From contig JAEQBH010002188.1 in NCBI GenBank assembly GCA_016808115.1, positions 124,001-188,000 on the forward strand: a DNA stretch of 64,000 nt, read 5' to 3'. Numbering within the stretch: the first letter of the stretch is position 1; each line of letters begins with the position of its first letter. Origin of the DNA: Tetrastigma voinierianum. Taxonomy: Eukaryota; Streptophyta; Magnoliopsida; Vitales; Vitaceae. The notes beneath the pieces are model-generated. The model was not told where the DNA came from, did no database searches, and was given only the letters and a program-made list of their open reading frames with translations. This document shows, one piece after another, positions 47,162 through 59,639 of the stretch. The translations under genes were made by a program, and so were the position numbers.

Positions 47162-47960
47162 AGCTCCACGGGTAAATGCTTTTCCGGCTACCGCGGATCT
47201 AGAATGCATGCCCGTAGTATGTCCTCTAAAGTCACGGATGGTCCTCGTCCGATCGATGCAATGCGGGGATGAGAAGCGGTCTCGTCATCAGCGTGTCCCC
47301 GCGACTCGTTGATCTTCCAATGGTGTGGCTGGATCTTGATCAGATACTATGAATCTTGTTTCCATTATGGCGAACGTCTCCGTCACGTCTGACCCTGTGG
47401 TCTCGGAGTGAAGGTCATTCGCCTGACCAGTCGCGCCGACTTAGTAAAGTCGGTCCATCACCACACCCGCGTCATGCTCTCAGTCATCAAGTGCAGCAGA
47501 GTGATCCACAAATCCATCGTGATATGCTCCCATTTTATTCGGCACCTCGAGGTTGGAGTAATCCCGATAACTTTGTGGTGTTTCAGCCTTTGCCTTTAAC
47601 ACATGGGCAATGACCATGAGCTCCCCAACGTGTTTCTTCATCCCATTCAGATAATCGACCATGAAGATATTGGTACATTTGTTGCCTGAGTTCCCACCAA
47701 CAAAGCGGGGCTGTGGACTCCACGGTCTTCCCTCTCGGATCTACCCACATTTGAGATATGGCCAGCACTTCTCATCACCCAGAACTACCATTAGTGATGA
47801 CCTTTGTCACTGTGTCCAGGCCCAACTACTTGGAGTCCACTGGTGGAAAATATTTTAGTGTCTGCATCTTCAGGACTCGATCCTGCTGCTTGAAGGGACG
47901 ACAGCCCGCTAAACTCCCAGTACCTTGAGCCTAACCGTAGTGGCGGATTCTTACAAACCT
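47162..47960 (-). pseudogene. Element C integrase, N-terminal part
   Basis: Resumes exactly at D's right edge. Near the edge the minus strand gives LEDILRACILD and then a decayed segment reaching PVE, which joins EFAYNNS at 24093. The rest (to about 47960) is heavily frameshifted. Short matches to integrase core motifs are seen, but no long frame. Confidence 0.75.
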
Positions 47961-48480
47961 GACATGCATATTCAAGAGCCATGTGACCTCCCCAGTGGCT
48001 TTGTTGAGTGCATCAACCACTACATTTGCTTTACCAGGATGGTAATGCAAAGTGAAGTCATAGTCTTCCAGATACTCTATCCACCTGCATTGCCTCATGT
48101 TGAGGTCCTGATATAAAATGCCTTGGTCTCACTGGTCAAAACACCTTGAGCTGACTCACCTTACAGATAGTTGCTCCAAACTTCTGGCAAGGCAATGCGA
48201 CTCCATGTCTGTGTGAGGTAACTGCTCATGGTTCTTTATTGTTGAGAACCATATCTGTGACATAAGATGCGTGTGTCAAGTCCGTCATGAGGCATCGCGA
48301 TACCTTTGTGTACCTCTGTCCTCTCTCTGGAACTATTAGAATAGGGGCTGTAGTAAGCCTCCTCTTTAAATCCTAGAATGCCTTCTCACATGAGTCATTC
48401 CACTCAAACTTGACCTCCTTCCGAGTCAATCTCGTCATAGGTACAGCTAATCGGGAGAAGTCCTCAATGAACCTCCTGTA
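47960..48480 (-). pseudogene. Element C RNase H relic
   Basis: The minus strand of 47990-48120 encodes RWIEYLEDYDFTLHYHPGKA followed by a NVVVDAL block, the usual end of the Ty3/gypsy RNase H. The catalytic core beyond is broken. Confidence 0.8.
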
Positions 48481-49200
48481 ATACCTTGCCAATCCCAAGA
48501 AACTATGTATGCAGCTGAGCGATTCTCAGAAATATGCTTTCAAGCCTTTTACCGAGTCTACGGATACCTCAAACATTACAGAATATTACAAAGACTCTGT
48601 AGTAAGCGAAATTCCACTTATTAGATTTGGCATGTGTCAGTCTCTCGAGACTTGGAGAACAATCCTCAGAGTGACCCTCATGCTTCTCCTGGAGACTTGG
48701 GCGGGTAAGATAAATAGTGAGACCATAAACCTGAACTAGTCAGGTAGGAGTTAGAACGCCCTATCGTAGAGATCCATGAATCTTATTAGAGCATTTGTTA
48801 ATCCGAATGGCATCACTATGAACTCAAAAAGCCCATATCGTGTCTTAAATGTTGTCTTAGGGATATCTGCCTCCATAACCCTCATCTGATGGTAACAGAT
48901 GCAGAGATCTATCTTCAAGTAAACCCTCGCCCCTCTCAACTGATAAAATAAATCATCAATCATCGACAAAGGGTACCTATTCTTAATAGTAACCCTATTC
49001 AACTGCCTGTAGTCTATGCATAGTCAAAGGGTCTTGTCCTTCTTCTTGGCAAACATCACTAAAGTGCCCCAAGGTGAAGTGCTCGGTCTAATAAAACCCT
49101 TGTCCAACAATTCCTGTAATTGGACTTTGAGTTCCTATAACTCAGCAGGCACCATTCTATGGGGAGTCATAGAAATAGGAGATGTACCAGGTTGTAACTA
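48480..49200 (-). pseudogene. Element C reverse transcriptase relic
   Basis: Open piece 48751-49002: LNRVTIKNRYPL-type block, FYQLRGARVYLKIDL, DIPKTTFKTRYGLFEFIVMP and FGLTNALIRFMDL. These are Tekay/Del-type RT motifs. The YxDD region follows at about 48620-48750 and is broken. The N-terminal side runs through 49190 in another frame. Confidence 0.88.
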
Positions 49201-50000
49201 ATAATTAAATCATATGCGAACAATCATTAGTTCCATCAGAAAAAAGCGTCCTCATACTCTCAGCTTGCTGAAGTGCCTTGACTCTGTCTCGCCTAGATCC
49301 TCCCAGGGGTAAAGGAACTTCTTGACCCATTATTTGCCGGTCTGCGTCTAGAGTTGTACCGCGACTTGGGGTAAAAACATGCTTATCCCCACAAAACATA
49401 ACACAAACATCATCCGATTGCGATAGCCATCTCTGATTAAATCAATGGCGACTCGGTGTGCGAATCAGCAGTCCATCGAGGATGACATCAAACTACGACA
49501 TGTCCATATTTGTAAGGTCCTAGCGAGTAGAATCCACGAGATCTCTAACTCCATGACCCGAACGCCGATCAGCGTTCACCTAGTTCTAGGGAGAACTCAC
49601 ATGCAATGGCTCTTCCAAGGTTTCAACCTCTAAGCCAAAATCTTTTGCACATGATGCAATAATGAAGGAATGAGATGCACTAGAATCAAACAATACTTTT
49701 GCCCATAAGCGAGAGAGTAGAAATGTACCCTGAATAACCGATTGATCTGCAAGCTCAGTTTAAGGTGTAATGGCATAGACACGCCCCTGAGTCCCTAAAG
49801 TCCGGGCTTGTGAGCCTTAGCCTTAACCTCAACCCATGCCCTGGCCCATCTGGCCTAATTGTGAAGTAATAGGGGCGTGCGGCCACCTGGGGCGAAAATG
49901 CCCGGTTCCCTTAGCCCATGGTGGGGTAGGGAGGAACAAATTGAGTCACGTAGGCGTCCCGCCGATGGCCCGGGGCCCGGTCGTTCTGCTCTTAGGATCC
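49200..50000 (-). pseudogene. Element C protease and nucleocapsid remnants
   Basis: Only fragments can be followed. The piece 49205-49399 carries the decayed protease C-terminal linker, and the segment to 49760 is compatible with protease but has no intact active site. 49800-50000 is a GC-rich nucleocapsid remnant. Confidence 0.55.
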
Positions 50001-50950
50001 ACATATACGAGGGGCCCGATTTAGGTCTCATGTGTGTCGAGTGGGTGAGTAATAGAAACATGTCCATGCTGCCACCACTGTTGGATAGGAGCCCTGAAGT
50101 CTCTCCCACCATGGGATGATTATTACGGCCTTGGCCTTGATAATTAAATGGCCTGTGTAAACCATGTAAGTAAAAGTCCTCTGCTTCTTCTGAGCTGAAG
50201 AAGAAGGTTGGCTCTCCTCCTTTTTATCTTTCATACTCGCATCAGGATCTCCTTATATCATAAACCTCCCTCCCGTGAGCCATAAACGCTCTTGACCATC
50301 AAGTCGAGTCTTGTAGGAGAAGTCCGCGGAATTTTACCTCGGATGGATAATTTGGATATCTCAGACTCTCACTTTGGACATATCTATGGCCACATAATTA
50401 TCAGTGAAACGGGCTAATTCAGTGAACTTGGCCAAAGTATTGGTGATCGTGTCTATTATTTGGTTCCCAAGACTCGAGCTTTTGCATGTCGGCGGTGCAG
50501 GAGTACTGCCCATGAAGAGATCCGCGAGGAAACTCTTTCCGTAGCCGGCGCCTCGAGTTCCTTGAGGCGTTGAACCAATCACGAAATGCGGGATTCGCAC
50601 TGCAAGGCTGGAGATGGCTAGTTTTATCCTAGTGGCATCAGAGGTGATCTCCATAGCCTCCAAGATCTTCTCGACTTATCGGAACCAATGATCAGCTACC
50701 ATCGAGTCCCCTCCTCCCTTGAAGGTTGGAGGATGGTGTGCCTTGAACCTCTAAAGGTTACTTGGCCCTCCTTGGCTTACAGTTGCACTAGCCTATGCAA
50801 TGGTGGTAGCTAAAACACTTGCCTGTGTAATAGTAGCAGTTGCAACACCAATATCCTCTATGAAGGCTTGTTGGTCAAAGGTTGGTGGTAGTGGGTTGTT
50901 GTTCCACCCTCTGCCTCGGCGTCTTCTTTCTTGATTTTCCATCTACATAA
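50000..50950 (-). pseudogene. Element C gag relic
   Basis: The piece 50361-50663 has LEAMEITSDATRIKLAI-type sequence, a decayed WEEFRELF region and ITNTLAKFTELARFTDNYVA, which is the typical Del/Tekay gag. A Q/S/K-rich linker follows at 50028-50234. The N-terminal part reaches about 50950 in other frames. Confidence 0.82.
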
Positions 50951-51295
50951 GTAAGATAGCAATAAAGTCTTACATAGAATCCTAAATAAATGAGGGGTCA
51001 AGTTTAAACTTTGAGATTTCTCTCCTTGTCTAACTAGTAATGCATGTACTTGACCAGCCAATATACCTCGACACCTCCCGAGCAGTCTCAGTTCAGTGTT
51101 TAGACTAGGTTATGTGTTTCTAACTATAGTGTTCCTCTTTTTCCATATACATTTTACCATGTATATAACTCACATAACCTGAGAGCTACCTGATCATGTA
51201 GCATATTAAGGCCTGAAAGATGAATGCACAATGAATGCAGTGGTCGGACCCATGCCCAGTAAGCCTGGGTAATCACCATGCCCTGGCGATGCATT
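50951..51295. other. Element C leader region, primer site not seen
   Basis: Between gag and the right LTR. No recognisable match to a common primer tRNA is visible beside the LTR edge at 51295. Confidence 0.5.
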
Positions 51296-53690
51296 TGTGG
51301 CCTTACTAAATTTCGAAATTAAGTTGATCACCCGTCGACCCATGAAAACTTGTGGATGTGGATAACAGCCTGGCGTTGGAATCCCATTTGGGGATCATAA
51401 TTTTACCAAAACGGGGCCAGGAGACTGGCTGCAGGGGCCCTGCAGAAAACCATTCATGTACCCACGCATAATACTCTGAAAACATTTTGCCCAGAAGTCT
51501 GGGTTCGTTTAGGAAAAACTCACCTTCGCTGAGCGAAGCCACGTCATATGGCGGTATTCATCAATGAGGTAGAGCACATTTGAGGCGAAGCTATGACCGC
51601 AAAAAAACCGTGAAGTTCAGTCAACTCTTAACATGTATTCCTTAAGTAGTTTTACTAAAAAAAACGTTACAGCAAATTTACAGCCATTGTAAAAGTCCGC
51701 AGGTCAAAGCTTTCTTTGCGCCACGACCGGATGAGAGTGACCACGGGTTCGTAATCACGCACACGAAATGTTTTCCCGCGCCTCACGGTGAGTCACGCCT
51801 AGTAGAGTAATTCATACAGAGGCTACTTCCTATCTAAGTGAACATGCAATGTTCACATTGTGTCTTATTGAAAATAAGAATATGTCAATTCTTGAATTCT
51901 ACATGCCATGCTATAAGTAGATGAAGACTGCTCCATGCACCATACCTCGAGTCTTCACCTCCCGTCACCTGATGCGTGCGATGTGTGATAAAATTCGTCA
52001 TTGATTGATTACATCCATGATCATTTTTAAAACAAAATTCATTTGTTTATAAACTAAAACTCATTGGATGTCATACCTCAAATGATCATTTCATATACAA
52101 AACTCATGTGTCTTTTCGGGCAGCGGATTTTCGGAGTTTTACCGCAGGCCTTGCATGCCTTGCTACACTTTTTGGACTTTCACCGTTGGAGTGTATGAAC
52201 GATGGCAGGTCTTTCGCGGGGAGTGTCAGCCCTTCTTGCTATTATCGACCTGAGTTTTCCATGTCATGCAACTGTCACGATTATGTTGGACTTAGTCGAT
52301 GGTACGAACCCACTCATCAATTACCAAATGTGGTGTTTGATCTCAACAATGCACTCACACCCATGAAATGCGGTTCCCGTGCATATGCAATGTAATGCAC
52401 CATTGCATGTCAATGTCATGTCACATATGTGATGATTGCCATATGGACAATTTAATTCATACACTTAACCATGTATCGTGGACAATTATATCACATGCAT
52501 ATAATTTCCAAATAAACACTCATTTCAACGTCAATATATAAACACACATATATTAACATTCATCAAACAACAATAATCAAGCATGTTGTTACAAAATCAA
52601 GTAATAACACCCTTAATCCTCAAGGCTAAATGTGACATTTAAATTCCCATAAAACCAGCCATAAACGGGCCTTTAAATTGGACTTAAAATCGGCCTAACA
52701 AGCCTTTAAACTTATCATAAAACCGATCAAACAAGCCTTTAAGCGCCATGCGGCCAGAAGCGGGCCCTTAACGATGCAGGATTTTTCTTCTTAATCAAAC
52801 GGTCTAAAAGCAATTTTTGGACATCACATAAGCAACCACAAATCCAATTCACAAAGCCGGCCTAAGCGGGTTGTAAAAAGCGGCCATTAAAGCCATCCGG
52901 CAGCCCGAGCAACTCGCCAGGGCATCAACACAAACAACCTCCCTTAAAACAACCCTAAGGTTGGAAATAAGCCAAAGTAGGAAGAATATCTACCTCTTGG
53001 AGCGTAGTAGAATGGTAGGAGGTCTCGAGAACACCTCATAAACTCGAAAACTTTGATTTCCCCCAAATCTCCTCATTTGAATCTTCGGTGAAATCCCTCC
53101 TTTTTGGTACATATGCGTAGCCCTCGTCGAGGTGATGAACTTTAGTTCTTGGCCTAACGAATTCCGATTGATAGAACTCCGTGGATCGTCGAAAGAAGTC
53201 TTGGACTCTTTCTTTCTCTCCCTCTTGCTCTCTCTCACGTTTTCTCCCAATAGAAAATGAGATATTTTCTGCCCAAAACCCCCTTTTAACCCCTTGTCAT
53301 TTTAAATACTTGGCCCACGTCTAGCCACATGTCCAACACTTATTCGGGTCCGTTTTCGCCCCAAAATGATTAATTTCATCCCGGTTTGAGTTCAAATTAT
53401 TTTACATGAACTTTATTTAAATTATTTTCCACTTTTAAGATATTTTTTTTCTTAAAATCCCGCTTTTGAGGTATGCTAGACACTCATTGCCTCCAAAATT
53501 GTGAAAAATCTGGCTATCTCAGAATTCAACGAGATTCGTCTGGGTAACTAGATTTCGTGAGACAAATCCAACGGTGAGATCCGTTTTGTCATCCGGGATC
53601 TAGAAAATTTTAGGCATGCATCTTATACTGTAGCGACAATTTATCGTTTTGCCATTTTTTGGAAAAATTCAAATTTGCCCGGGTTTTACA
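51296..53690 (-). repeat. Element C 5' LTR (right)
   Basis: 2395 bp, partner of 20867-23325. It ends GGGTTTTACA and is followed by TSD ACATG. The GC-rich stretch near 52745-52790 is more altered than its partner at about 22400. Confidence 0.92.
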
Positions 53691-53695
53691 ACATG

Positions 53696-54038
53696 AATAT
53701 CGTAATTTATTAAAAGAATATTTATTTTGTTTCATCCTATAATAAAATATAAATACTTGCATTAGACTTTTAATTAATAATAAAACTAACCAATTTTAAT
53801 TACTATAATAAATCATAAAATATCTCATAATCTTTAATATTTCTTCAATTCAAATTTTAAAAATAAAAATTATCATGTTAAATGATTTTTTAATAAAATA
53901 AGGTGAAGAACATGTAAATCTTATATTTATAGTTTAATAGGTAACGAGAGTCATTAAAAATTTAAAAATAATTAAAATCTCTTTTACGTAAATATGTCGA
54001 GTGGAATGGGATAAGTCTAATCCCACATGCATCGCGCG
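53696..54038. other. AT-rich intergenic DNA right of the nest
   Basis: Continuation of the locus interrupted by C at 20866. No gene or clear element. It could be part of an AT-rich MITE. Confidence 0.5.
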
Positions 54039-54504
54039 TGTAAGGCCCAACTTAGAAAACATCTAGGGAGCCCGAGCCTAGGGCGTCAGGCCCAACACCA
54101 GGCACTCCTACATCGGGAATCTTCACAAGAGCACTAGTCCACCATACTCTTCATGTCACCTTGGGCATGTCATACATTGAGCTCGAGGATTGAAGAACAA
54201 CCAGCCCGTTGCCCAACCAAATCAAACATAACTATGAAGACCCAGTCATTATCGATGATGCAAACTTAGTCAAATAGGGATGTGGGATGACACATGGCCT
54301 ACCCCAAACTCCACTTCCACACCTCCCACTACGCATTTCGCCCCCACGACTTCTATCACCATAGTGGTTCAGGAGCTAGTTGTAATATTCCACGTGGTGT
54401 TCTCTAGTAGTATAAATTGATCATTTTGTAACCTAAAAGGATATAGAAAATTCTTTCCACAATTAGAGGGAAATAAAAGTCTTTTGAAAGATTGATCATT
54501 ACCA
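54039..54504 (+). repeat. Element G 5' LTR
   Basis: 466 bp, TGTAAGGCCCAA to CATTACCA, ending one base before the primer site. The right partner is off the window, so the left boundary rests on the TG start and the primer site. Confidence 0.78.
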
Positions 54505-54505
54505 T

Positions 54506-54523
54506 TGGCGCCGTTTGTGGGAA
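54506..54523 (+). other. Element G primer-binding site
   Basis: TGGCGCCGTTTGTGGGAA, the primer-site form common in plant Tat and Athila elements. Confidence 0.85.
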
Positions 54524-54590
54524 ACTACCTTCTACGCTTCTCTTAATTGCGTTATTAAGACGCTCCATACTCTCCTTATGAGGCTACGCC

Positions 54591-56050
54591 ATGGGCGAAG
54601 TCGGACCTTCCAACCCGGTACCCTCAATGGAACAACAAATGATGTCGTTGGAAAAAATGGCAAAAGCGATGATTCCCTGTCGATGTGACTCGTCTAACTT
54701 TCATGGCTGATGCATCTTAAAAGAGGAGAATGTTGCCACTGTGGCTAACTAGCGATAGCCCCAGCCATAGGACCTACAGTCTTCAAATCCTTACGTAGGA
54801 GGAAGACCTTGCCAGATGAAGCGCATCAACCCGAATGAGCCTCATATCAAACCTTTTAACATAAAAAGAATTGTCGAAGGAGGAATCGGAGTAGTCTTAC
54901 CCTCGCACAGAAGCCAAGATCACCAGCAAATGACATGTCGGCCTCTTCGTTTGTCCCCGCTATCCTCTACCAAGATGCTCCTTCGCACTTCATGTTACCT
55001 AAGTTCCAGATGTGTGATGGAGTGAAGACCCTTTTGACCACCCAATGCACTTAGCGGTGGCTGGCGCTCACAAGCGGCAATAAACGCCTCGGTAAGGTGT
55101 TCTAGTCGATCGTCGGCGGGCAGTCTTCAGTTCCATCACTCACAACATGGTAACATCTTTTCATGCTTTATTTGAGAAATTTGTTACCCAATACATGTGT
55201 TAGATTAGGAGGAAGCAGAGCTTCACCAGCTTGTTTCATGTGAGGATGGGACGATCCGAGTTGCTCATAGACTTTATCTGGCGCTTTGGTGCTGTCTCTG
55301 ACTTGAAGCAGTTAGCATATACGGTATTAAAGCGGTAAAACAGTGCTATGCTCTAACACTAGAGTGGCTGATTCACTCTCACTACACCCCAGAAGAATGA
55401 TGATGGATGAGTTGTTTCGGAGGGGAACCCGATATCATGCTGAGATGACGATCGCTGCTGACCCGAGGAGATATTGGCTTCCCGACCGATTCAAGGCGAG
55501 ATAACTATGGAAGAGGGAAAAGGATTTGCGATGGGCAGGACCAAAGAGAGAAGCATAAATCATGTGATTCACGATGAACTAATTTCCCGAAGAAACGAAG
55601 CGAGAACCATGATAAAGATATTTATCTGAGGCGAGAAGCGAGAGAACACGCCCAGTTCAGTTGACCAAATCCGATCCTCTTGCTCCCTTACAATCCTTGA
55701 GTTCGCTTGGCGAATCTCAGGGAACTACCAGTCGAAAAGACAAATCAGTTCTATGGCTACCATAAGGCGTGGACACTTGATTGGCGGTGATACCAGTGCG
55801 AGGGGAGTTACGAATTCATGGCGAAGGATTCCTCGAATGTACCTTGAAGAGCTAAGCCTTGTCGACGCGTAGTCGGGTACTAGATCTCCCCGATCTTATA
55901 CACCAGTAAATTCCAAGCCCATAATTGATATAGTCCTTGTTGGCCCAATGGCTCCTAGGGCCCAAGGCCGGCCATCATTAGGCACTTTAGTGGCAGGAGT
56001 TCAGTATAGTTTTGCCCCCAACAATGTGCCCCCATAGAAGGTACCATAAC
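54591..56050 (+). pseudogene. Element G gag relic
   Basis: Starts at ATG 54591 (MGEVGPSNPVPSMEQQ, a usual Tat gag opening), stopped after about 42 codons by TGA near 54708. Capsid-like pieces follow near 55010-55200 (DGVKTPFDHPMHL-type, and FEKFVTQYMC at about 55165-55200), then a charged segment to 55650. Frames are lost repeatedly. Confidence 0.72.
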
Positions 56051-56830
56051 ATTGTCCGAGTCCCCCTTGAGACGACTATCCACATCCCATGATGATGCGC
56101 TAGTCCTAACCTTAGAAGTTGGATGTTACCTGATGCGGTGAATCTTAGCGATCATGGTAGTGCAACCGACCTTCTCTACCTCTTGCGTAACAGATTGGTA
56201 TCAGCACCAATAACCTCGTAATGGGAGATCTTAGTAGGTTTCAATGGAACCTAAACCACCTCGCTCGGGGGAAGTGCGTATTGCTCATTAGTGTGGCGAA
56301 GGTCGATTATCGCCCGCCATCACTATAGTGATTAATGAACCTTCATCTTTCACTGCCATCTTAGGTCGCATGTGGATCCATGCCATGAATTCTTTGCCTT
56401 CGTCTTATCACCAAATGTTGAGTTTCCTGACCTCATTGGGCCTTGTGGATATCCTGGGAGACCAAAAATCCACCAGGGCTTGCTATGCGGTTGAATCACT
56501 GTAGAAAGACCAACCATCAAAACAGCAACAGTAGCTTGAGGCCTGCATGAATGAGTAAGACAACTCCAGAATAGCGAAGCCTCTAAAAGCTTAACCTCTG
56601 TTTGAGCTTTTCCGACCTAAATAAGTTAGTCTCAGAACCTCTCTTTCCTAGAAAGAAGTTAACGCCTTCTTATCACTCTTGCAGGAGAATTACAATGTGT
56701 TTACCTGGTCACATAATGATATGCCCGAAATTTCCCAACCATGGCACAACAACAACTTAATCTGCAGGTAGGGCGGAAGCCGATATGACATAAGTTAAGG
56801 CGTTTCCATCCCCAACACCAGGAAGTAATA
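56050..56830 (+). pseudogene. Element G protease region remnant
   Basis: Between gag and RT. Short matches fit the protease and linker of Tat elements, but no intact active-site motif is visible. Confidence 0.45.
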
Positions 56831-57310
56831 AAAAAAAAGGTCGACAGGCTCCTAGAGGCAGGGTTCAATTGAGAAATTCAATACCCCGAATGGCTAGCTA
56901 ATGTCGTTGTTGTCCCCAAAAAGAATGAAAAGTGGCAAGTTTGTGTTGACTACTCCGACCTCAATGACGTCTGTCCAAAAGACACATTCCCCCTTCATCG
57001 AATCGATCAGATAGTGGATGCCACTGCAAAGCACGATCAATTGTCTTTTATGGATGCCTACTCGAGCTACAATCATATCCCCATGTTCCCTACTGATTCG
57101 AAAAATATGTCTTTCATAACGCCGACAAGTATGTACTGCTACAACATAATTCCATTCAGCCTTATGCGGGGGCAACCTATCAGCACATGATGTCCCATAT
57201 GATCAGGCCTTTGTTAGGGAAAATGATGGAAGTATATATAGATGATATGCTGGTAAAATCAAAATCCCATAGTGACCATCTAACCGACCTGGGTGAAGCT
57301 TTTTAGTTAA
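56830..57310 (+). pseudogene. Element G reverse transcriptase relic
   Basis: Forward-frame motifs in order: YPEWLANVVVVPKKNEKWQV, CVDYSDLNDVCPKDTFPL, IDQIVDATAKHDQLSFMDAY, then after a frame break the catalytic box YIDDMLVKSKSHSDHL (57235-57285). The VDF/YxDLNxxCPKD wording is characteristic of the Tat/Athila side of Ty3/gypsy. The YxDD box itself is intact. A TAG stop lies at about 57303. Confidence 0.9.
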
Positions 57311-58430
57311 TAAGGTTACACCATCTACGACTAAATCTTGACAAATGCACCTTCGCGGTCAAGTCCTGGAAGTTCCTTGGCTTTCTTGTGAGTAAGCGTG
57401 GAATCGAAATGGTACTTGAACAAGCCAGAGCTGTTCTACAGATGCAACCCCCCAGAACAAGGAAACAGATACAAGCCTTGATAGAAAAACTAGCAGCGCT
57501 GAATAGGTTCATTTCAAGGTATTTGGATCGCCTCAGACCTTTTTTCAAAGCTTTGAAAGGTGCCTCATAAGGGGATTGGGATTCAGAGTGTGACAAAGCC
57601 TTCCAAGCCATCAAGGAGTACCTTATTTCCCACTAGTCTTGTCCCAGCTCGTTGAAGGGGAGAACTCAACCTTTACCTTACAGCTTCAGCGGCGGCGATG
57701 AGCACTACCTTGGTAAAAACAGACGATGAAGGAAGACAGAGAGTGGTGTACTTTGTGAGCAAGATGTTGATAGATGCTAAGACTCACTACACAGATTTCG
57801 ATCGAATCACCTTGGCTCTAAGAGTGGTAGCCAAAAATCTACGTCCTTACTTCCAAGCCCATAGGATAGTTGTTCTATCTAGCTACCAGATCAAGGCCAT
57901 AATCCACAAGCCTGATGAAGACTATTGAAGTGGGCCATTGAGTTGAGTGAGTTTGGTATCGTATATCACTCGAGGTTGCCATCAAGGGTTAAGTGCTTGT
58001 TGATTTTATTGTCAAGTTATCAGACGTGTTCAAAGATAGCCTCTTTGAACCGCTTTGGATACTCGAAACTGATGGCTCCTCCAAAACGATAGCGAGGCAA
58101 AGCTAGCATAGTGTTACAGTATCCGAGGGTTTACTGGTTGCCCAGGCGATTATGTTCTCATTTTCAATTTCAAATAACGAAGTTGAGTATGAGGTTGTCT
58201 TACTCGGATTTCACAAGCTTAAAGCTTTAGTGTGATTCACAATTGGTGCCATCCTAGATTCGGGGTGAGTACAAGGCAAAGAACGAGATGATGGCTCAAT
58301 AACTAACTCTCGCACGTTCACTTATTGCCTAGTTCATAAAATTTGAAGTTGCCCAAGTCCTGCAATCATAAAATATAATGGTTGACGCCTTAGAAAATTT
58401 AGCTTCCAGTGCTCTCTATACCCTTACCAT
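57310..58430 (+). pseudogene. Element G RNase H and second RNase H-like region
   Basis: 57388-57570 is the connection region (IQALIEKLAALNRFISRYLD). 57698-57928 is the RNase H part with VVYFVSKMLIDAKTHY. After stops, LETDGSSKTIARQS (about 58060-58110) and SISNNEVEYEVVLLGFHKL (about 58160-58225) match the extra archaeal-like RNase H that Tat elements are known to carry. The DGSS and EVEYE acidic residues are present, but the frame is broken. Confidence 0.8.
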
Positions 58431-58559
58431 GTGGAGTTAAATGTCTTGGCACACTCCTCAATTTTCGAGGAGGCAGTCCTTATCCCCGAAACCCGAACTG
58501 ACGATTCGTGGATAACTTCAATATCTACATATTTGAAAAATGAGGTCCTACTTGGGGAA

Positions 58560-59618
58560 AGGAAAGCCACCGCCATAACAAATCCCAAGTAGCCAGGTAT
58601 GCCATAATATATAATATTCTATACCGCAGGTCGTTCTCGGCCCCTACCAAAGGTGTGTGCCATCGGAGGAAGCCGAGCACATCATCAAGCAAATACATGG
58701 AGGCATTTGTAGTACCTACATCAACGAACATACGTTGTGTTGTAGAATCATGAAGCAAGGCTTCTACTGGCCAACAATGAAATAGGAATCAGATGATTCG
58801 TTAGGAATTGCGATGTATACCAGAAAATCGATAAGGTTATTCACGCCCTTGCTACTGAACTCCACCAGGTATCCAGCTCGTGGCCTTTCTATATGTAGGG
58901 AATTGATATCGTGGGATCGTTACTTCAAGCTATGGGGCAAATAAAGTTCCTACTAGTGGCTACGAATTATTTTACAAAATGGGTGGAGGTTGAGCCCTAT
59001 GCTCAGATTAAAGCAAGCCGCTTGACTCAATTTATGCAACATAACATCATATGTTGGTTCGGGGTCCCACATACCATAGTCTTGGACAACGAGCCGTAGT
59101 TTATAAGTAAGTCATTTCAACAGTTATGTTCAAAATTTGGGATAAAAAACATCTACTCCACCTTTAGATACCCCTAGTCAAATGGCCAAGTTGAAGTAAT
59201 GAACAAGACCTTGCTCAACTACCTTAAGAAGAAACTGATGTTGGCTAAGGGCAAGTGGGTTGACGAGTTTCCCATCGCGCTTTGGGCTTACCGTACAACA
59301 CCTCAGCAACCCATTAGAGAAATGCCTTATGCCTTAGCCTTCGGAGCCGAAGCACTAATCCCAGTGGAGTCCGAACTAGACGTCCTCCTCATCGACGACA
59401 CCATCGAGCTTGCCCTCGTGTTGGATGAGCTAGAAGAAAAGAGGGACAGAGCCGCAATTCGTATAACTGAATACCAACACCAAGCAGTGCGATATAGGGA
59501 CAAATTAATCAAATCAAAAGCCTTCAAGAATGGCTACCTAGTGCTTCAATGGACCTTTGATGAAAGCAAACTTAAGCCAAACTGGAAAGGCCCCTTTACG
59601 GTCATCAACGATGGATAA
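58560..59618 (+). pseudogene. Element G integrase relic
   Basis: 58911-59099 contains FLLVATNYFTKWVEVEPYAQ; the first catalytic Asp, normally ATDYF, is Asn here. The second block IVLDNEP keeps its Asp but is followed by a TAG stop. The longest open piece, 59199-59618 (139 codons), follows SNGQVEV with its Glu. It carries FPIALWAYRTTPQQPIREMP, FGAEALIPVE and the C-terminal WKGPFTVIN. This is the best-preserved transposon frame in the window. Confidence 0.88.
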
Positions 59619-59639
59619 AAGGACACTTATAGACTATAG

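Larger units (their letters stand above)
20867..53690 (-). mobile_element. Element C: outer chromovirus of a four-level nest
   Basis: Tekay/Del-like Ty3/gypsy element with LTRs at 20867-23325 and 51296-53690. An exact 5-bp TSD ACATG lies at 20862-20866 and 53691-53695. Only about 9.75 kb of the 32.8 kb is C itself; the rest is element D and what D contains. C's integrase is cut at 24093 and resumes at 47162. A polypurine tract is visible next to the left LTR. I could not see a primer-binding site beside the right LTR, where the adjacent bases are apparently degraded. Confidence 0.9.

Noticed and set aside
47356..47768. Several 60-85 codon frames
   Set aside because: They overlap the decayed integrase of element C in wrong frames or on the opposite strand.
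20480..54030. A MITE around the insertion site of C (20480-20866 joined to 53691-54030)
   Set aside because: Some end similarity is suspected (GATATCCCAG against TAATCCCAC), but I could not define inverted repeats or a target duplication.
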